A DNA stretch of 37,882 nucleotides from Thiocapsa sp. KS1 (GTDB taxonomy: Bacteria > Pseudomonadota > Gammaproteobacteria > Chromatiales > Chromatiaceae). This document shows, piece by piece, positions 6,768 through 14,626 of this stretch. The position numbers were made by a program, and so were the translations under genes. The stretch lies in assembly GCF_001499735.1 (NCBI RefSeq), contig NZ_LN848257.1, positions 3,468,013 through 3,505,894 of the forward strand, in the 5' to 3' direction. The notes beneath the pieces are model-generated. The model saw only the letters and a program-made list of their open reading frames with translations, was not told the origin of the DNA and did no database searches. The stretch's first letter is position 1. Every line of letters starts with the position of its first letter.

Positions 6768-8694
6768 GCCTTACCATCCTCCCATCGACATCACCGAACG
6801 AGACCTCCTCGCAATGGACCAAGGTGTGAAGCGCTGCAATCAGATCTATGCCATCGACCGCTGGGGCGAGGGTTATTTCGGGATCAACCCCGCCGGCCAT
6901 CTCTATGCGCGACCGAATCCGAACGGCGCGACCGAGGTGGATCTGGCCCTCTTGGCCGAGCAGCTCGACGCGGAGGGACTCTCCCTGCCGGTGCTGGTGC
7001 GCTTCAACGATATCCTGCGTCATCGCGTCGAGTCGCTTCACCATGCCTTCGTGGATGCGAGCGCGGCGAGCGGCTACAGCGGCCGCTACCAGCCCGTCTA
7101 CCCGATCAAGGTCAACCAGCAGGCCGGCGTGGTGCGCGAGATCCTGCGCTCCGGTCATGCGGGTCTGGAGGCCGGCAGCAAGCCCGAGCTGATGGCGGTG
7201 CTGGCTCTCTCGCCGCCCGACGGTCTGGTGGTCTGCAACGGCTACAAGGACCGCGAGTATATCCGGCTCGCCCTGATCGGCAGGCGGCTCGGGTTGCGGG
7301 TGCAGATCGTGATCGAGAAGCCCTCGGAGGTTGCGCTCATCCTGGAAGAGGCCGAGCGGCTGGGCGTGGAGCCCCTGCTCGGCGTGCGGGCGCGACTCGC
7401 CGCCGCGGCGGCCGGGAACTGGCAGAGCAGCGGCGGGGAGAAGGCCAAGTTCGGTCTCTCGGCCAATCAGATCCTGGACCTGGTCCGCACGCTGGAGTCC
7501 GCAGGACGGCTGCATTGGCTCAATCTATTGCATGCACACCTGGGCTCTCAGATCCCGAATCTTCAGGACATCCGCTCCGGTGTCTCCGAGCTGGTGCGTT
7601 TCTACGCCGAGCTGCGCCGACTGGGCGCGCCGATCGCCATCCTGGATGTCGGCGGCGGGCTGGGTGTCGACTACGAGGGGACCCGCACGCGCAATTACTG
7701 CTCGGTCAACTACAGCTTCGCGGGTTATGCGAGCGCGATCGTCGAGAGTGTCGCGGCCGAATGTCGGCGACGCGGCCTGCCCGAGCCGGACCTGCTGAGC
7801 GAATCCGGCCGCGCACTCACGGCACATCATGCCGTCTTGATCACCAACGTGATCGATCGAGAAGAGGCCGGCGGCCAAGGTGTCCAGCCCAAGACCGACG
7901 AGGGGGATCCGCTGCTCGATGCGCTGGCCGGACAGCTTCGGGCCGCGGACGAGGCACCGCCGCAGGAGGTCTATTCGGAGGCACGTGAGCTGATGGTGGC
8001 CGCGCGCGAGCGCTTTGCGGCGGATCGACTCGACCTGACCGGCCGGGCCCGCGCGGAGGAGCTCTTCTTCGCCATCTGTCGGCGCCTGGCCGGACGGTTG
8101 GATCCGGCCATCCGACGCCACCGCGAGCTGGCCGACGAGGTCAACGCACTGCTGGCGGACAAGCTCTTCTGCAACTTCTCCTTGTTCCAGTCGATGCCGG
8201 ACGTCTGGGCGCTCGACCAGATCTTTCCGATTGTCCCGATCCAGCGTCTCGACGAGCTGCCGGACGCCCGGGCGATGGTGCATGACCTGACCTGCGACTC
8301 CGACGGCTGTATCGATCACTATGTCGACGAAGGCGGCGTGGAGGCGAGTCTCCCGGTGCATGCCGGCGCCGGCTCGGACGCACCCTATCTCATCGGCTTC
8401 TTCATGGTCGGTGCCTATCAGGAGATCCTCGGCGACATCCACAACCTCTTCGGCGACACGGATGCCGTGAACGTCGAGCTGGATGCGAGCGCGCCGGGCG
8501 GCTACCGTCTGCTCGATGCCGAGCGCGGCGACTCCACCGACGAGCTGCTGAGCTATGTGCATTTCGAGCCGCGGACCCTGCTCGCGCACTATCGACGCAA
8601 GCTGGACGCCGCCGGTCTGGACCGGGCGACCCGCGAGCACTTCTTCGTCGAGCTCAAGGCCGGGCTCTACGGCTACACCTATCTGGGCAGTTGA
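6766..8694 (+). CDS. speA: Biosynthetic arginine decarboxylase
   Basis: PLP enzyme converting arginine to agmatine, the first step of the arginine route to putrescine. 642 residues, close to the family length of about 630-660. YPIKVNQ carries the PLP lysine (Lys115). [89 protein letters not shown] and [21 protein letters not shown]-like blocks follow in the order seen in Escherichia coli SpeA. The start is uncertain: the ATG at 6766 overlaps the divergent hydrolase ATG, and Met17 (6814) would still keep the conserved region. hypA begins 3 bases after the stop, so the two are probably cotranscribed. Confidence 0.94.
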   Translation: [642 protein letters not shown]

Positions 8695-8697
8695 GCC

Positions 8698-9048
8698 ATG
8701 CATGAGCTTTCCATCTGTCAGGCGCTGCTCGATCAGGTCGAGCGGATCGCCGCCGAGCATGGCGCCAGCGGGGTCGAGCGCATTCTGCTGCGGGTCGGCC
8801 CGCTCGCGGGTGTGGAGGGATCCTTGCTCCGGCACGCCTACCCGCTGGCCGCAGCGGGGACCATCGCCGAGAACGCGGAGCTGGTGATCGAGACGGCCCC
8901 GGTGCGGGTGGCCTGCAGCGACTGCGGCGCGGAGACCGACGCGACCCCGAATCGACTGCTGTGCGGGGACTGCGGCAGCTACAAGACGCGGCTGGTGAGC
9001 GGGGATGAGCTGTTGTTGGCAAACCTGGAGCTCACTATCCCGGACTAA
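8698..9048 (+). CDS. hypA: Hydrogenase maturation nickel metallochaperone HypA
   Basis: 116 residues, full length for HypA. It delivers nickel, with HypB, to the large subunit of [NiFe] hydrogenase. The N-terminus MHELSI is the invariant Ni-binding sequence (Met1, His2, Glu3). Two CxxC pairs, CSDC and CGDC, form the zinc site in the C-terminal half. The gene starts 3 bases after speA, giving likely translational coupling. No hydrogenase structural gene lies in the window, so the target enzyme must be encoded elsewhere. The TAA stop overlaps the first copy of the CTAAANCGCG repeat in the spacer downstream. Confidence 0.95.
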   Translation: MHELSICQALLDQVERIAAEHGASGVERILLRVGPLAGVEGSLLRHAYPLAAAGTIAENAELVIETAPVRVACSDCGAETDATPNRLLCGDCGSYKTRLVSGDELLLANLELTIPD

Positions 9049-9236
9049 ACCGCGTTTTTGCGTTCATCCGGAGCCTTTGGCGCGGAATTTGGCCTCGCAT
9101 GAATCCTAAACGCCGGCGCGACGCGGTTTAGGAAAAAAAGAAAATTTTCTAAAACGCGTCAACACCGAGCTCTTGGATGGATACCGGGGCAAGCCCAGAC
9201 CGATCAGCGTGCATAACATGCTTGACGCGTTTTAGA
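9045..9236. repeat. Alternating CTAAANCGCG palindromic repeats between hypA and hypB
   Basis: The hypA-hypB spacer (9049-9383) holds no gene. It has at least five copies of a CTAAA(A/C)CGCG-like motif in alternating orientation: 9045-9054 (+), 9106-9115 (+, degenerate), 9122-9131 (-), 9149-9158 (+) and 9226-9235 (-). The last two belong to a perfect 15-base inverted repeat, TCTAAAACGCGTCAA (9148-9162) and TTGACGCGTTTTAGA (9222-9236), separated by 59 bases. An A-rich tract lies at 9133-9144. This could be a REP/BIME-like chromosomal repeat or a set of operators; the sequence alone does not decide. The remainder, 9237-9383, shows only the hypB ribosome-binding site. Confidence 0.7.
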
Positions 9237-9383
9237 GGCGTACACTCGGACTCATGCGCTCGCCCGGAGCGGCGACGCGCGACGAACCCGGAGTCGGCCT
9301 CGCTCGATGTCGAGATCCGAATGCCCCGGCCCCACCTGGCCCCTAGAGCCCAGGTCGGGGCGGTGTCTATGGAGCCATCACTC

Positions 9384-10310
9384 ATGTGCGATACCTGCGG
9401 CTGCAACATCACCCCCGGCAACGAGCATCTGGTCCGGGCGGACGGCAAACACGCCAAGACGGCCGACGGCCGTGCGGCGGTGACCGTGCTCCAGGCCCTG
9501 CTCTCGGAGAACGATCACGAAGCGGCCCACAATCGGGAGCATTTCGATCGTCATCAGGTGCTGGCGTTGAATCTCATGTCCTCGCCCGGTGCCGGCAAGA
9601 CGAGTCTGTTGGAGCGGACCATCGACGCCCTTGCCGGTCAGGTGCGCATCGCCGTCATCGAGGGCGATCTCGAGACCGAGAACGACGCCGAGCGCATCCG
9701 CGCCAAGGGTGTTCCGGCCGTGCAGATCTCCACCGGCAGCGCCTGCCATCTGGATGCGCACATGGTGCACGACGCGCTGCATCGGCTTGACCTCAACGAG
9801 GTCGACATCCTCTTTATCGAGAATGTCGGCAACCTGGTCTGCCCCGCCAGCTTCGATCTCGGGCAGCACCGCAACGTCACGCTCCTGTCGGTACCCGAGG
9901 GTGACGACAAGCCGGCGAAATACCCGGTCATGTTCCGCGCGGCGGACCTGGTGCTCTGCACCAAGTCGGATCTGCTCACAGTCCTGCCCGAGTTCTCGGT
10001 GGAGCGCGCGGAGCACCATCTGCGCCGGCTCGCCAGCGTGGTGCCGTTCGAGTCGGTCTCCACACGCGGCGAGGGCAATATCGAGCCTTGGCTGAATTGG
10101 CTGAGCGACGAGCTGGCGGCCCAGCGCTCGCGCCTTGAGCTCGGGCGGACCATTCGCCCCGCGGTGCAGCCAGACGGGGCACGCCTGCACGGCCACGCGG
10201 CAGACGGACACACCCATGACCATCAGCAGGGCCATCTCCATGATCATCATCATGACCATGAGCACGGTCACGCCCGTCATCATCACACCCACGCCCACGA
10301 GCGGGACTGA
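9384..10310 (+). CDS. hypB: Hydrogenase nickel incorporation GTPase HypB
   Basis: 308 residues. It is the GTPase that works with HypA to load nickel into [NiFe] hydrogenase. The N-terminus MCDTCGC holds the high-affinity metal site (Cys2, Cys5, Cys7). The G domain shows the P-loop SSPGAGKTS (about 66-74), EGDLETENDAERI, GSACHLDAHMV (the second metal site Cys-His), ENVGNLVCPA and TKSDLL. The last 40 residues contain 18 His. Many HypB proteins carry such a nickel-storing His stretch near the N-terminus; here it is C-terminal. The start at 9384 has GGAG about 9 bases upstream and gives the canonical N-terminus. Confidence 0.94.
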   Translation: MCDTCGCNITPGNEHLVRADGKHAKTADGRAAVTVLQALLSENDHEAAHNREHFDRHQVLALNLMSSPGAGKTSLLERTIDALAGQVRIAVIEGDLETENDAERIRAKGVPAVQISTGSACHLDAHMVHDALHRLDLNEVDILFIENVGNLVCPASFDLGQHRNVTLLSVPEGDDKPAKYPVMFRAADLVLCTKSDLLTVLPEFSVERAEHHLRRLASVVPFESVSTRGEGNIEPWLNWLSDELAAQRSRLELGRTIRPAVQPDGARLHGHAADGHTHDHQQGHLHDHHHDHEHGHARHHHTHAHERD

Positions 10311-10348
10311 GCCTATTGCGACGCCTTGCCGTTGGGTGTAATTAGTGG

Positions 10349-10378
10349 TCGGGTTGCCGCCGACAGGCGGCAACCCGA
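10349..10378 (+). terminator. Strong hairpin between hypB and the sulfur-globule-like gene
   Basis: TCGGGTTGCCGCC-GACA-GGCGGCAACCCGA forms a perfect 13-bp stem with a 4-base loop, starting 38 bases after hypB. There is only a short T stretch (GATTT) 7 bases later. Likely an end of the hypB transcript or a processing/stability element for the next mRNA. Confidence 0.6.
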
Positions 10379-10434
10379 GAAGATTTCCGAATGCGCGACA
10401 CGAGAGAAATCACACCAACCCCGGAGGAACCCCG

Positions 10435-10944
10435 ATGCCGATCAAACCGATCAGGACCCTGTCCGCCGTGTCACTCGCCGCACTGGCTGCGCTGACCGTC
10501 TATGCCCCGGTCAGCCAAGCCTTCAACTTCGGCAACATGATGAATCCGAGCCGCTGGATGGGCGGCGACCGCTACGACGACTACGACGAGGGCTATTACG
10601 GTGGTCCTTACGGCGGCCCCGGGTTCGGCTATCCCTACGGCGGCTACGCGCCCGGATACGGTGCCCCGGGGCCATACGGAGCACCCGGTTACGGTGCCCC
10701 TGTCCCGGGGTATGCTGCACCGGCTTATCCCGGCGTACCGGTCGCGGCCCCCGGAGTTGCGCCTGCTCCGAGCCAGGCACCGGCGGCGGGTGTCGCCCCC
10801 GCGGACAGCGCCGAGGTCCAAGCGCTCAAGCGGCGGGTCGAGGAGCTGGAGGCGGCACAACAGCAACGCTCGGCCTCGCCGCCGGCACCGCCTGCGGGCG
10901 ACTGGCCGTCCGCACCGGCCTTCCGCCCGATGAATCAATACTGA
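10435..10944 (+). CDS. Sulfur globule protein-like secreted Tyr/Gly-rich protein
   Basis: 169 residues. Residues 1-28 form a signal peptide (AAL-rich core ending SQA). The mature protein starts FNFGNMMNPSRWMGGDRYDD, followed by a Gly/Tyr/Pro-rich repeat region (GGPYGGPGFGYPYGG and GYGAPGPYGAPGYGAP types), an Ala/Pro-rich region and a short coiled coil (EVQALKRRVEELEAAQQQR). The Asn-Met-Met-Asn-Pro-Ser-Arg-Trp start plus Gly/Tyr repeats resembles the Chromatiaceae proteins that envelop intracellular sulfur globules, which are secreted and small. The coiled-coil tail is an addition to that plan. GGAGGAA lies 5 bases before the ATG. The role is inferred from composition and start motif, not from a recognised catalytic domain. 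Confidence 0.65.
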   Translation: MPIKPIRTLSAVSLAALAALTVYAPVSQAFNFGNMMNPSRWMGGDRYDDYDEGYYGGPYGGPGFGYPYGGYAPGYGAPGPYGAPGYGAPVPGYAAPAYPGVPVAAPGVAPAPSQAPAAGVAPADSAEVQALKRRVEELEAAQQQRSASPPAPPAGDWPSAPAFRPMNQY

Positions 10945-10973
10945 CCGGTCGGCCTTCCGGCCTTGTCGCCCGT

Positions 10974-10995
10974 TGCCCCGCCGCTCGGCGGGGCA
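10974..10995 (+). terminator. GC-rich hairpin after the sulfur-globule-like gene
   Basis: TGCCCCGCCG-CT-CGGCGGGGCA is a perfect inverted repeat (10-bp arms) 30 bases after the stop. No T run follows. A smaller GGCC-TTCC-GGCC hairpin lies just before it. Plausible transcript end. Confidence 0.5.
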
Positions 10996-11107
10996 TCCGC
11001 GTCCGAGCAACAGCGACCGCAAGGCGGACGGACCATCGGCGACCGCAATCCGGCAGCAGGCCGGCATCGCGGGCGAGACGCGGATTAACCAGCGAGGATC
11101 CAGACGG

Positions 11108-11584
11108 ATGTCCAAACTCAAACGGTGGTTGATCGGTGTATCGCTGGCCGGGGGCGTGATCTCCGGGACGGCCGTCGGGGGAGGCGGCTATGCCGTCTAC
11201 ACCAGTGACTCCGAGTTCGCCGACGTGCTCGAAGGGCTTAAGATGGCGATCCAAGAGCGCGGCATGTACATCAACAACGTGATGAACATGGGCGAGATGC
11301 TCGAACGCACCGGCAAGGATCTCGGCACGGATACGCCGCTCTACGCGCAAGCCGAATCCATCGAGTTCTGCAGCGCCGTGCTCTCGCGCGAGATGAGCAC
11401 CGAGAACCCGGCCCATGTGGTGAATTGCCCCTTCATCATCGCCGTCTACACACTGCCCGAGGAGACCGGGACGACCTATGTCGCCCACCGCGAGATCCCG
11501 GCCGATCAGGTCGAATCCAGCCCGGCGATGGCCAAGGTCGCGGACATGCTCAAGGCGATCTCGGAGGCCGCCGTCTCCTGGTAG
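11108..11584 (+). CDS. DUF302 domain protein with N-terminal membrane segment
   Basis: 158 residues. A signal anchor or signal peptide covers about residues 4-26 (WLIGVSLAGGVISGTAVGG). The remainder has the DUF302 pattern: YINNVMNMGEML, an ESIEFCSAVLSREM segment, then NCPFIIAVYTLP and VYVGYR-like TTYVAHREI. The biochemical function of DUF302 is not established; these proteins are common in sulfur oxidisers and in envelope contexts. The start at 11108 is supported by GAGGA 10 bases upstream and by the membrane segment. The next gene begins 8 bases after the stop. Confidence 0.72.
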   Translation: MSKLKRWLIGVSLAGGVISGTAVGGGGYAVYTSDSEFADVLEGLKMAIQERGMYINNVMNMGEMLERTGKDLGTDTPLYAQAESIEFCSAVLSREMSTENPAHVVNCPFIIAVYTLPEETGTTYVAHREIPADQVESSPAMAKVADMLKAISEAAVSW

Positions 11585-11592
11585 ATGGTAGG

Positions 11593-13710
11593 ATGGCGGC
11601 CGTCGGATCGACTGCCGGAACGCACGCCCTGGACATCATCCTCCGTTATTTCCCTCGCGCCCTCCATGTCCTGCGCACGGAGGGCGTCGCCGTCCTGCTG
11701 CGCAAGCTCAAGCGCCGCCTCGGCACCACGCCGCTGCGCGTGGCCGACCCGCCGCGTCTGCTCGCGCTCGCCGAGCCCTTCGAGCCCGTCGACCTGGCGC
11801 CGAGCGCTGCGCCGCTGGTCTCGGTGGTGATCCCGGTCCATAACCAATTCAGCTACACACACCACTGTCTCGCCGCGCTGGCTCGGGTCGGCGCCGAACG
11901 GCCCTTCGAGACGATCGTCGTCGACGACTGCTCGGGCGACGGGACCGCCGAGCGTCTCGCGCGCTACCCCGGTCTGCGTCTGATCCGCAACCCCGAGAAT
12001 CTGGGGTTCGTCGGATCCTGCAATCGCGGGGCCGAGGCCGCGCAGGGTGCCTATCTGGTCTTTCTGAACAACGACACCCAGGTCCAACCCGACTGGCTGG
12101 ATGCGCTGATCGACACCTTCGAGGACGCGCCCGACGCCGGGATCGTCGGCAGCCGCCTCCTCTATCCGGACGGCCGGCAGCAAGAGGCCGGGGCCATCCT
12201 CTTCGCCGACGGCACGGCCTGGAACTACGGTCACCTCGACGCCCCGGACAAGCCCCAATACAGCTATCGGCGCGCCGTCGACTATTGCTCGGGTGCCGCA
12301 CTCGCCATCGAGACCGCGCTCTTCAGGCGTCTCGGCGGATTCGACAGCGCATTCGCACCCGCCTATTACGAGGATGTCGATCTGGCCTTCCGGGTGCGTG
12401 CAGCCGGACGTGCGGTCTACTACCAGCCGCTGTCCCGCGTCGTACACTTCGAGGGGATCAGCGCCGGACGCGACGAACGGACCGAGACGGGTTTGAAGCG
12501 CTATCAGCGCATCAACGCCGAAACCTTCCGAACGCGCTGGGCCGATGTCCTGGCCGGCTTCGGCGAGCGCGGCGAGGATCTGGAGCAGGCGAAAGAGCGC
12601 GGCGTGCGACGCCGGGCCTTGGTGGTCGACAACTACATGATCACCCCGGATCGCGAGTCCGGCTCGGTGCGGATGATCAACCTCTTCCGCATCCTGCAAG
12701 GGCTCGGCTTCAAAGTGACCTTTGCCGCGGCCAACTTGGAGGCACCCGAGCCCTATGTCGCCGACCTGCAGCGCATCGGCGTGGAGGTGCTCTACCGGCC
12801 CTACGTGCGCCGGATCCGCGACCATCTGGTGAGCCGAGGCGCCGATTACGACCTAGTAATCTTGAGCCGTGCCGATGCGGCGGCGGCCACACTCGACGCG
12901 GCCCGGACCCATTGCGCCAAGGCACGCATCGTCTTCGATACGGTCGATCTGCACTTCCTGCGCGAGCGGCGGCTCGCGCAGCTGCAAGGTGATCGCGCGA
13001 CCCTGCGTGTCGCCGAGCGACGCAAGGCGCAGGAGCTGGACCTCATGCGGCGTGCCGATCTGACCTTCGTGGTCAGCGAGGCCGAGCGCGACATCCTGGC
13101 CGCGGAGGCGCCGGATGTCCGCGTCCATGTCGTCTCGAACATCCACCGCGTCTTCGGCTCGGCCAAGCCGTACGATGCGCGGCGCGGCATCCTCTTCATC
13201 GGCGCCTTCGCACACCCGCCGAACACGGACGCCGTCCTCTTTCTCTGTCGCGAGATCATGCCCTTGTTGCGTGAGCGGATCCCGGACATCCGGCTCAGCG
13301 TCATCGGCGCGGATCCGCCGCGCGAGGTCCTTGCCTGCGCCGGGCCGGACATCGAGATCCTTGGATACGTCCCGGATGTCGAGCCCTTCTTCGCCGGATG
13401 CCGTGTCTCGGTCGCGCCCCTGCGCTACGGCGCCGGCGTGAAAGGCAAGATCAACCAGAGCCTCGCCCACGGGCTTCCCGTCGTTGCGACCCGCGTCGCC
13501 GCGGAGGGCATGCACCTCGTCGACGGCGAATCGGTCTTGATCGCGGACGATGCGCCCGCCTTCGCCGAGGCGATCGCGCGGCTCGCCCGGGATCAGGTGC
13601 TCTGGCAGCGTCTCTCAGACGGAGGCATCCGGGTGATGGAAACCCATTTCGGCTTCGCTGCGGCCGAACAGGCGCTGCGACATGCGCTCGATCTGGAGGC
13701 AAACGCATGA
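11593..13710 (+). CDS. Two-domain glycosyltransferase (GT2 fused to GT4-like)
   Basis: 705 residues. A GT2 domain covers about 73-320: VSVVIPVHNQF, VVDDCSGDGT near 110-118, LNNDTQVQPDWLDALI near 158-172 and the acceptor-side motif YYEDVDLAFRVRAAG. A C-terminal GT4-like domain covers about 370-695, with LFIGAFAHPPNTDAV, APLRYGAGVKGKINQSLAHG and VVATRVAAEGM. Such fusions add successive sugars to cell-surface polysaccharide from nucleotide-sugar donors, in the cytoplasm. The start at ATG 11593 follows the DUF302 stop by 8 bases with TAGGA-like sequence just upstream. The stop overlaps the next glycosyltransferase start (ATGA). The sugar specificity cannot be read from the sequence. Confidence 0.85.
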   Translation: MAAVGSTAGTHALDIILRYFPRALHVLRTEGVAVLLRKLKRRLGTTPLRVADPPRLLALAEPFEPVDLAPSAAPLVSVVIPVHNQFSYTHHCLAALARVGAERPFETIVVDDCSGDGTAERLARYPGLRLIRNPENLGFVGSCNRGAEAAQGAYLVFLNNDTQVQPDWLDALIDTFEDAPDAGIVGSRLLYPDGRQQEAGAILFADGTAWNYGHLDAPDKPQYSYRRAVDYCSGAALAIETALFRRLGGFDSAFAPAYYEDVDLAFRVRAAGRAVYYQPLSRVVHFEGISAGRDERTETGLKRYQRINAETFRTRWADVLAGFGERGEDLEQAKERGVRRRALVVDNYMITPDRESGSVRMINLFRILQGLGFKVTFAAANLEAPEPYVADLQRIGVEVLYRPYVRRIRDHLVSRGADYDLVILSRADAAAATLDAARTHCAKARIVFDTVDLHFLRERRLAQLQGDRATLRVAERRKAQELDLMRRADLTFVVSEAERDILAAEAPDVRVHVVSNIHRVFGSAKPYDARRGILFIGAFAHPPNTDAVLFLCREIMPLLRERIPDIRLSVIGADPPREVLACAGPDIEILGYVPDVEPFFAGCRVSVAPLRYGAGVKGKINQSLAHGLPVVATRVAAEGMHLVDGESVLIADDAPAFAEAIARLARDQVLWQRLSDGGIRVMETHFGFAAAEQALRHALDLEANA

Positions 13711-14624
13711 GCGCGGGCACATCGGTCCCCGCCGTCAGCGTGATCGTCGTCAACTACAACGCCGGCGATCTGCTGAGCGAGTGTGTCGGGGCGGCGCTCG
13801 GATCGGATGTACCGGTCGAGGTCGTCGTCAGCGACAACGGGTCGGACGACGGGAGCCTCGCACATCTGCGCGCGCTGTTCGGCGCGGATCCGCGCCTGAG
13901 CATCCTCGAGAACCGGGCCAATCTAGGCTTCGCCGCGGCCAACAATCGTGCCTTGCCGCTGGTCCGGGCCGATCGTCTGCTGTTCCTGAATCCCGACTGT
14001 CTGGTCGGCCCCGACACCCTGGGGCGGATGCTCGCCTTCATGGACAGCCGACCGGACGTCGGCATGGCCGGCTGCATCGTGCGCAACCCGGACGGGAGCG
14101 AGCAGGTGGCCAGCCGCCGCGCGATTCCGGACCCCTGGATCGCGCTCAAGCGCATCCTGCAGCTCGATCGTCTCTTGCCCAATCGGGGCGGACGCCGCCT
14201 GAATCTGCATCATGAACCGTTGCCCGCCGAGCCGATCGAGGTCGAGGCGATCTCGGGATCCTTCATGCTGGTGAGCCGGCGCGCGCTCGACGCGGTCGGG
14301 CCGCTCGACGAGGGTTATTTCCTGCACTGCGAGGATCTCGACTGGTTCGTGCGTTTTCGACAGGCCGGCTGGACGATCGCGCTCGTCCCGGAAGTCGACG
14401 TCATCCACCATAAGGGCGCATGCAGTCGACGTAGCCCACTCCTGGTCGAGCGTCATAAGCATCGCGGGATGGAGCGCTTTTATCGCAAGTTCCAGGCGCA
14501 GGGGTATCCGACGCTCTTCAATGGGTTGGTCATCTTCGGCATCCGAGCGCATTACTGGAGCCGCGCCCTCGTCGACACCCTGAGCCGGATGTTCGGTCGC
14601 CCGAGACCAGGGAAAGCAGACTGA
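13707..14624 (+). CDS. GT2 glycosyltransferase (WbbL/rhamnosyltransferase-like)
   Basis: 305 residues, a single GT-A fold domain. VSVIVVNYNAGDLL, SDNGSDDGS, ENRANLGFAAANNRAL, FLNPDC and HCEDLDWFVRFRQAGW are the usual order in the WbbL-like branch of GT2. It transfers a sugar from a nucleotide donor to a lipid-linked glycan at the inner face of the membrane. The start overlaps the previous stop by 4 bases, indicating translational coupling, and the epimerase gene follows after 2 bases. Rhamnose as donor is only a family-level suggestion. Confidence 0.86.
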   Translation: MSAGTSVPAVSVIVVNYNAGDLLSECVGAALGSDVPVEVVVSDNGSDDGSLAHLRALFGADPRLSILENRANLGFAAANNRALPLVRADRLLFLNPDCLVGPDTLGRMLAFMDSRPDVGMAGCIVRNPDGSEQVASRRAIPDPWIALKRILQLDRLLPNRGGRRLNLHHEPLPAEPIEVEAISGSFMLVSRRALDAVGPLDEGYFLHCEDLDWFVRFRQAGWTIALVPEVDVIHHKGACSRRSPLLVERHKHRGMERFYRKFQAQGYPTLFNGLVIFGIRAHYWSRALVDTLSRMFGRPRPGKAD

Positions 14625-14626
14625 TC

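Noticed and set aside
9105-9150. Rho-independent terminator after hypA
   Set aside because: The hairpin is followed by an A-rich tract on the plus strand and the T tract precedes it on the minus strand, so neither strand has the right order.
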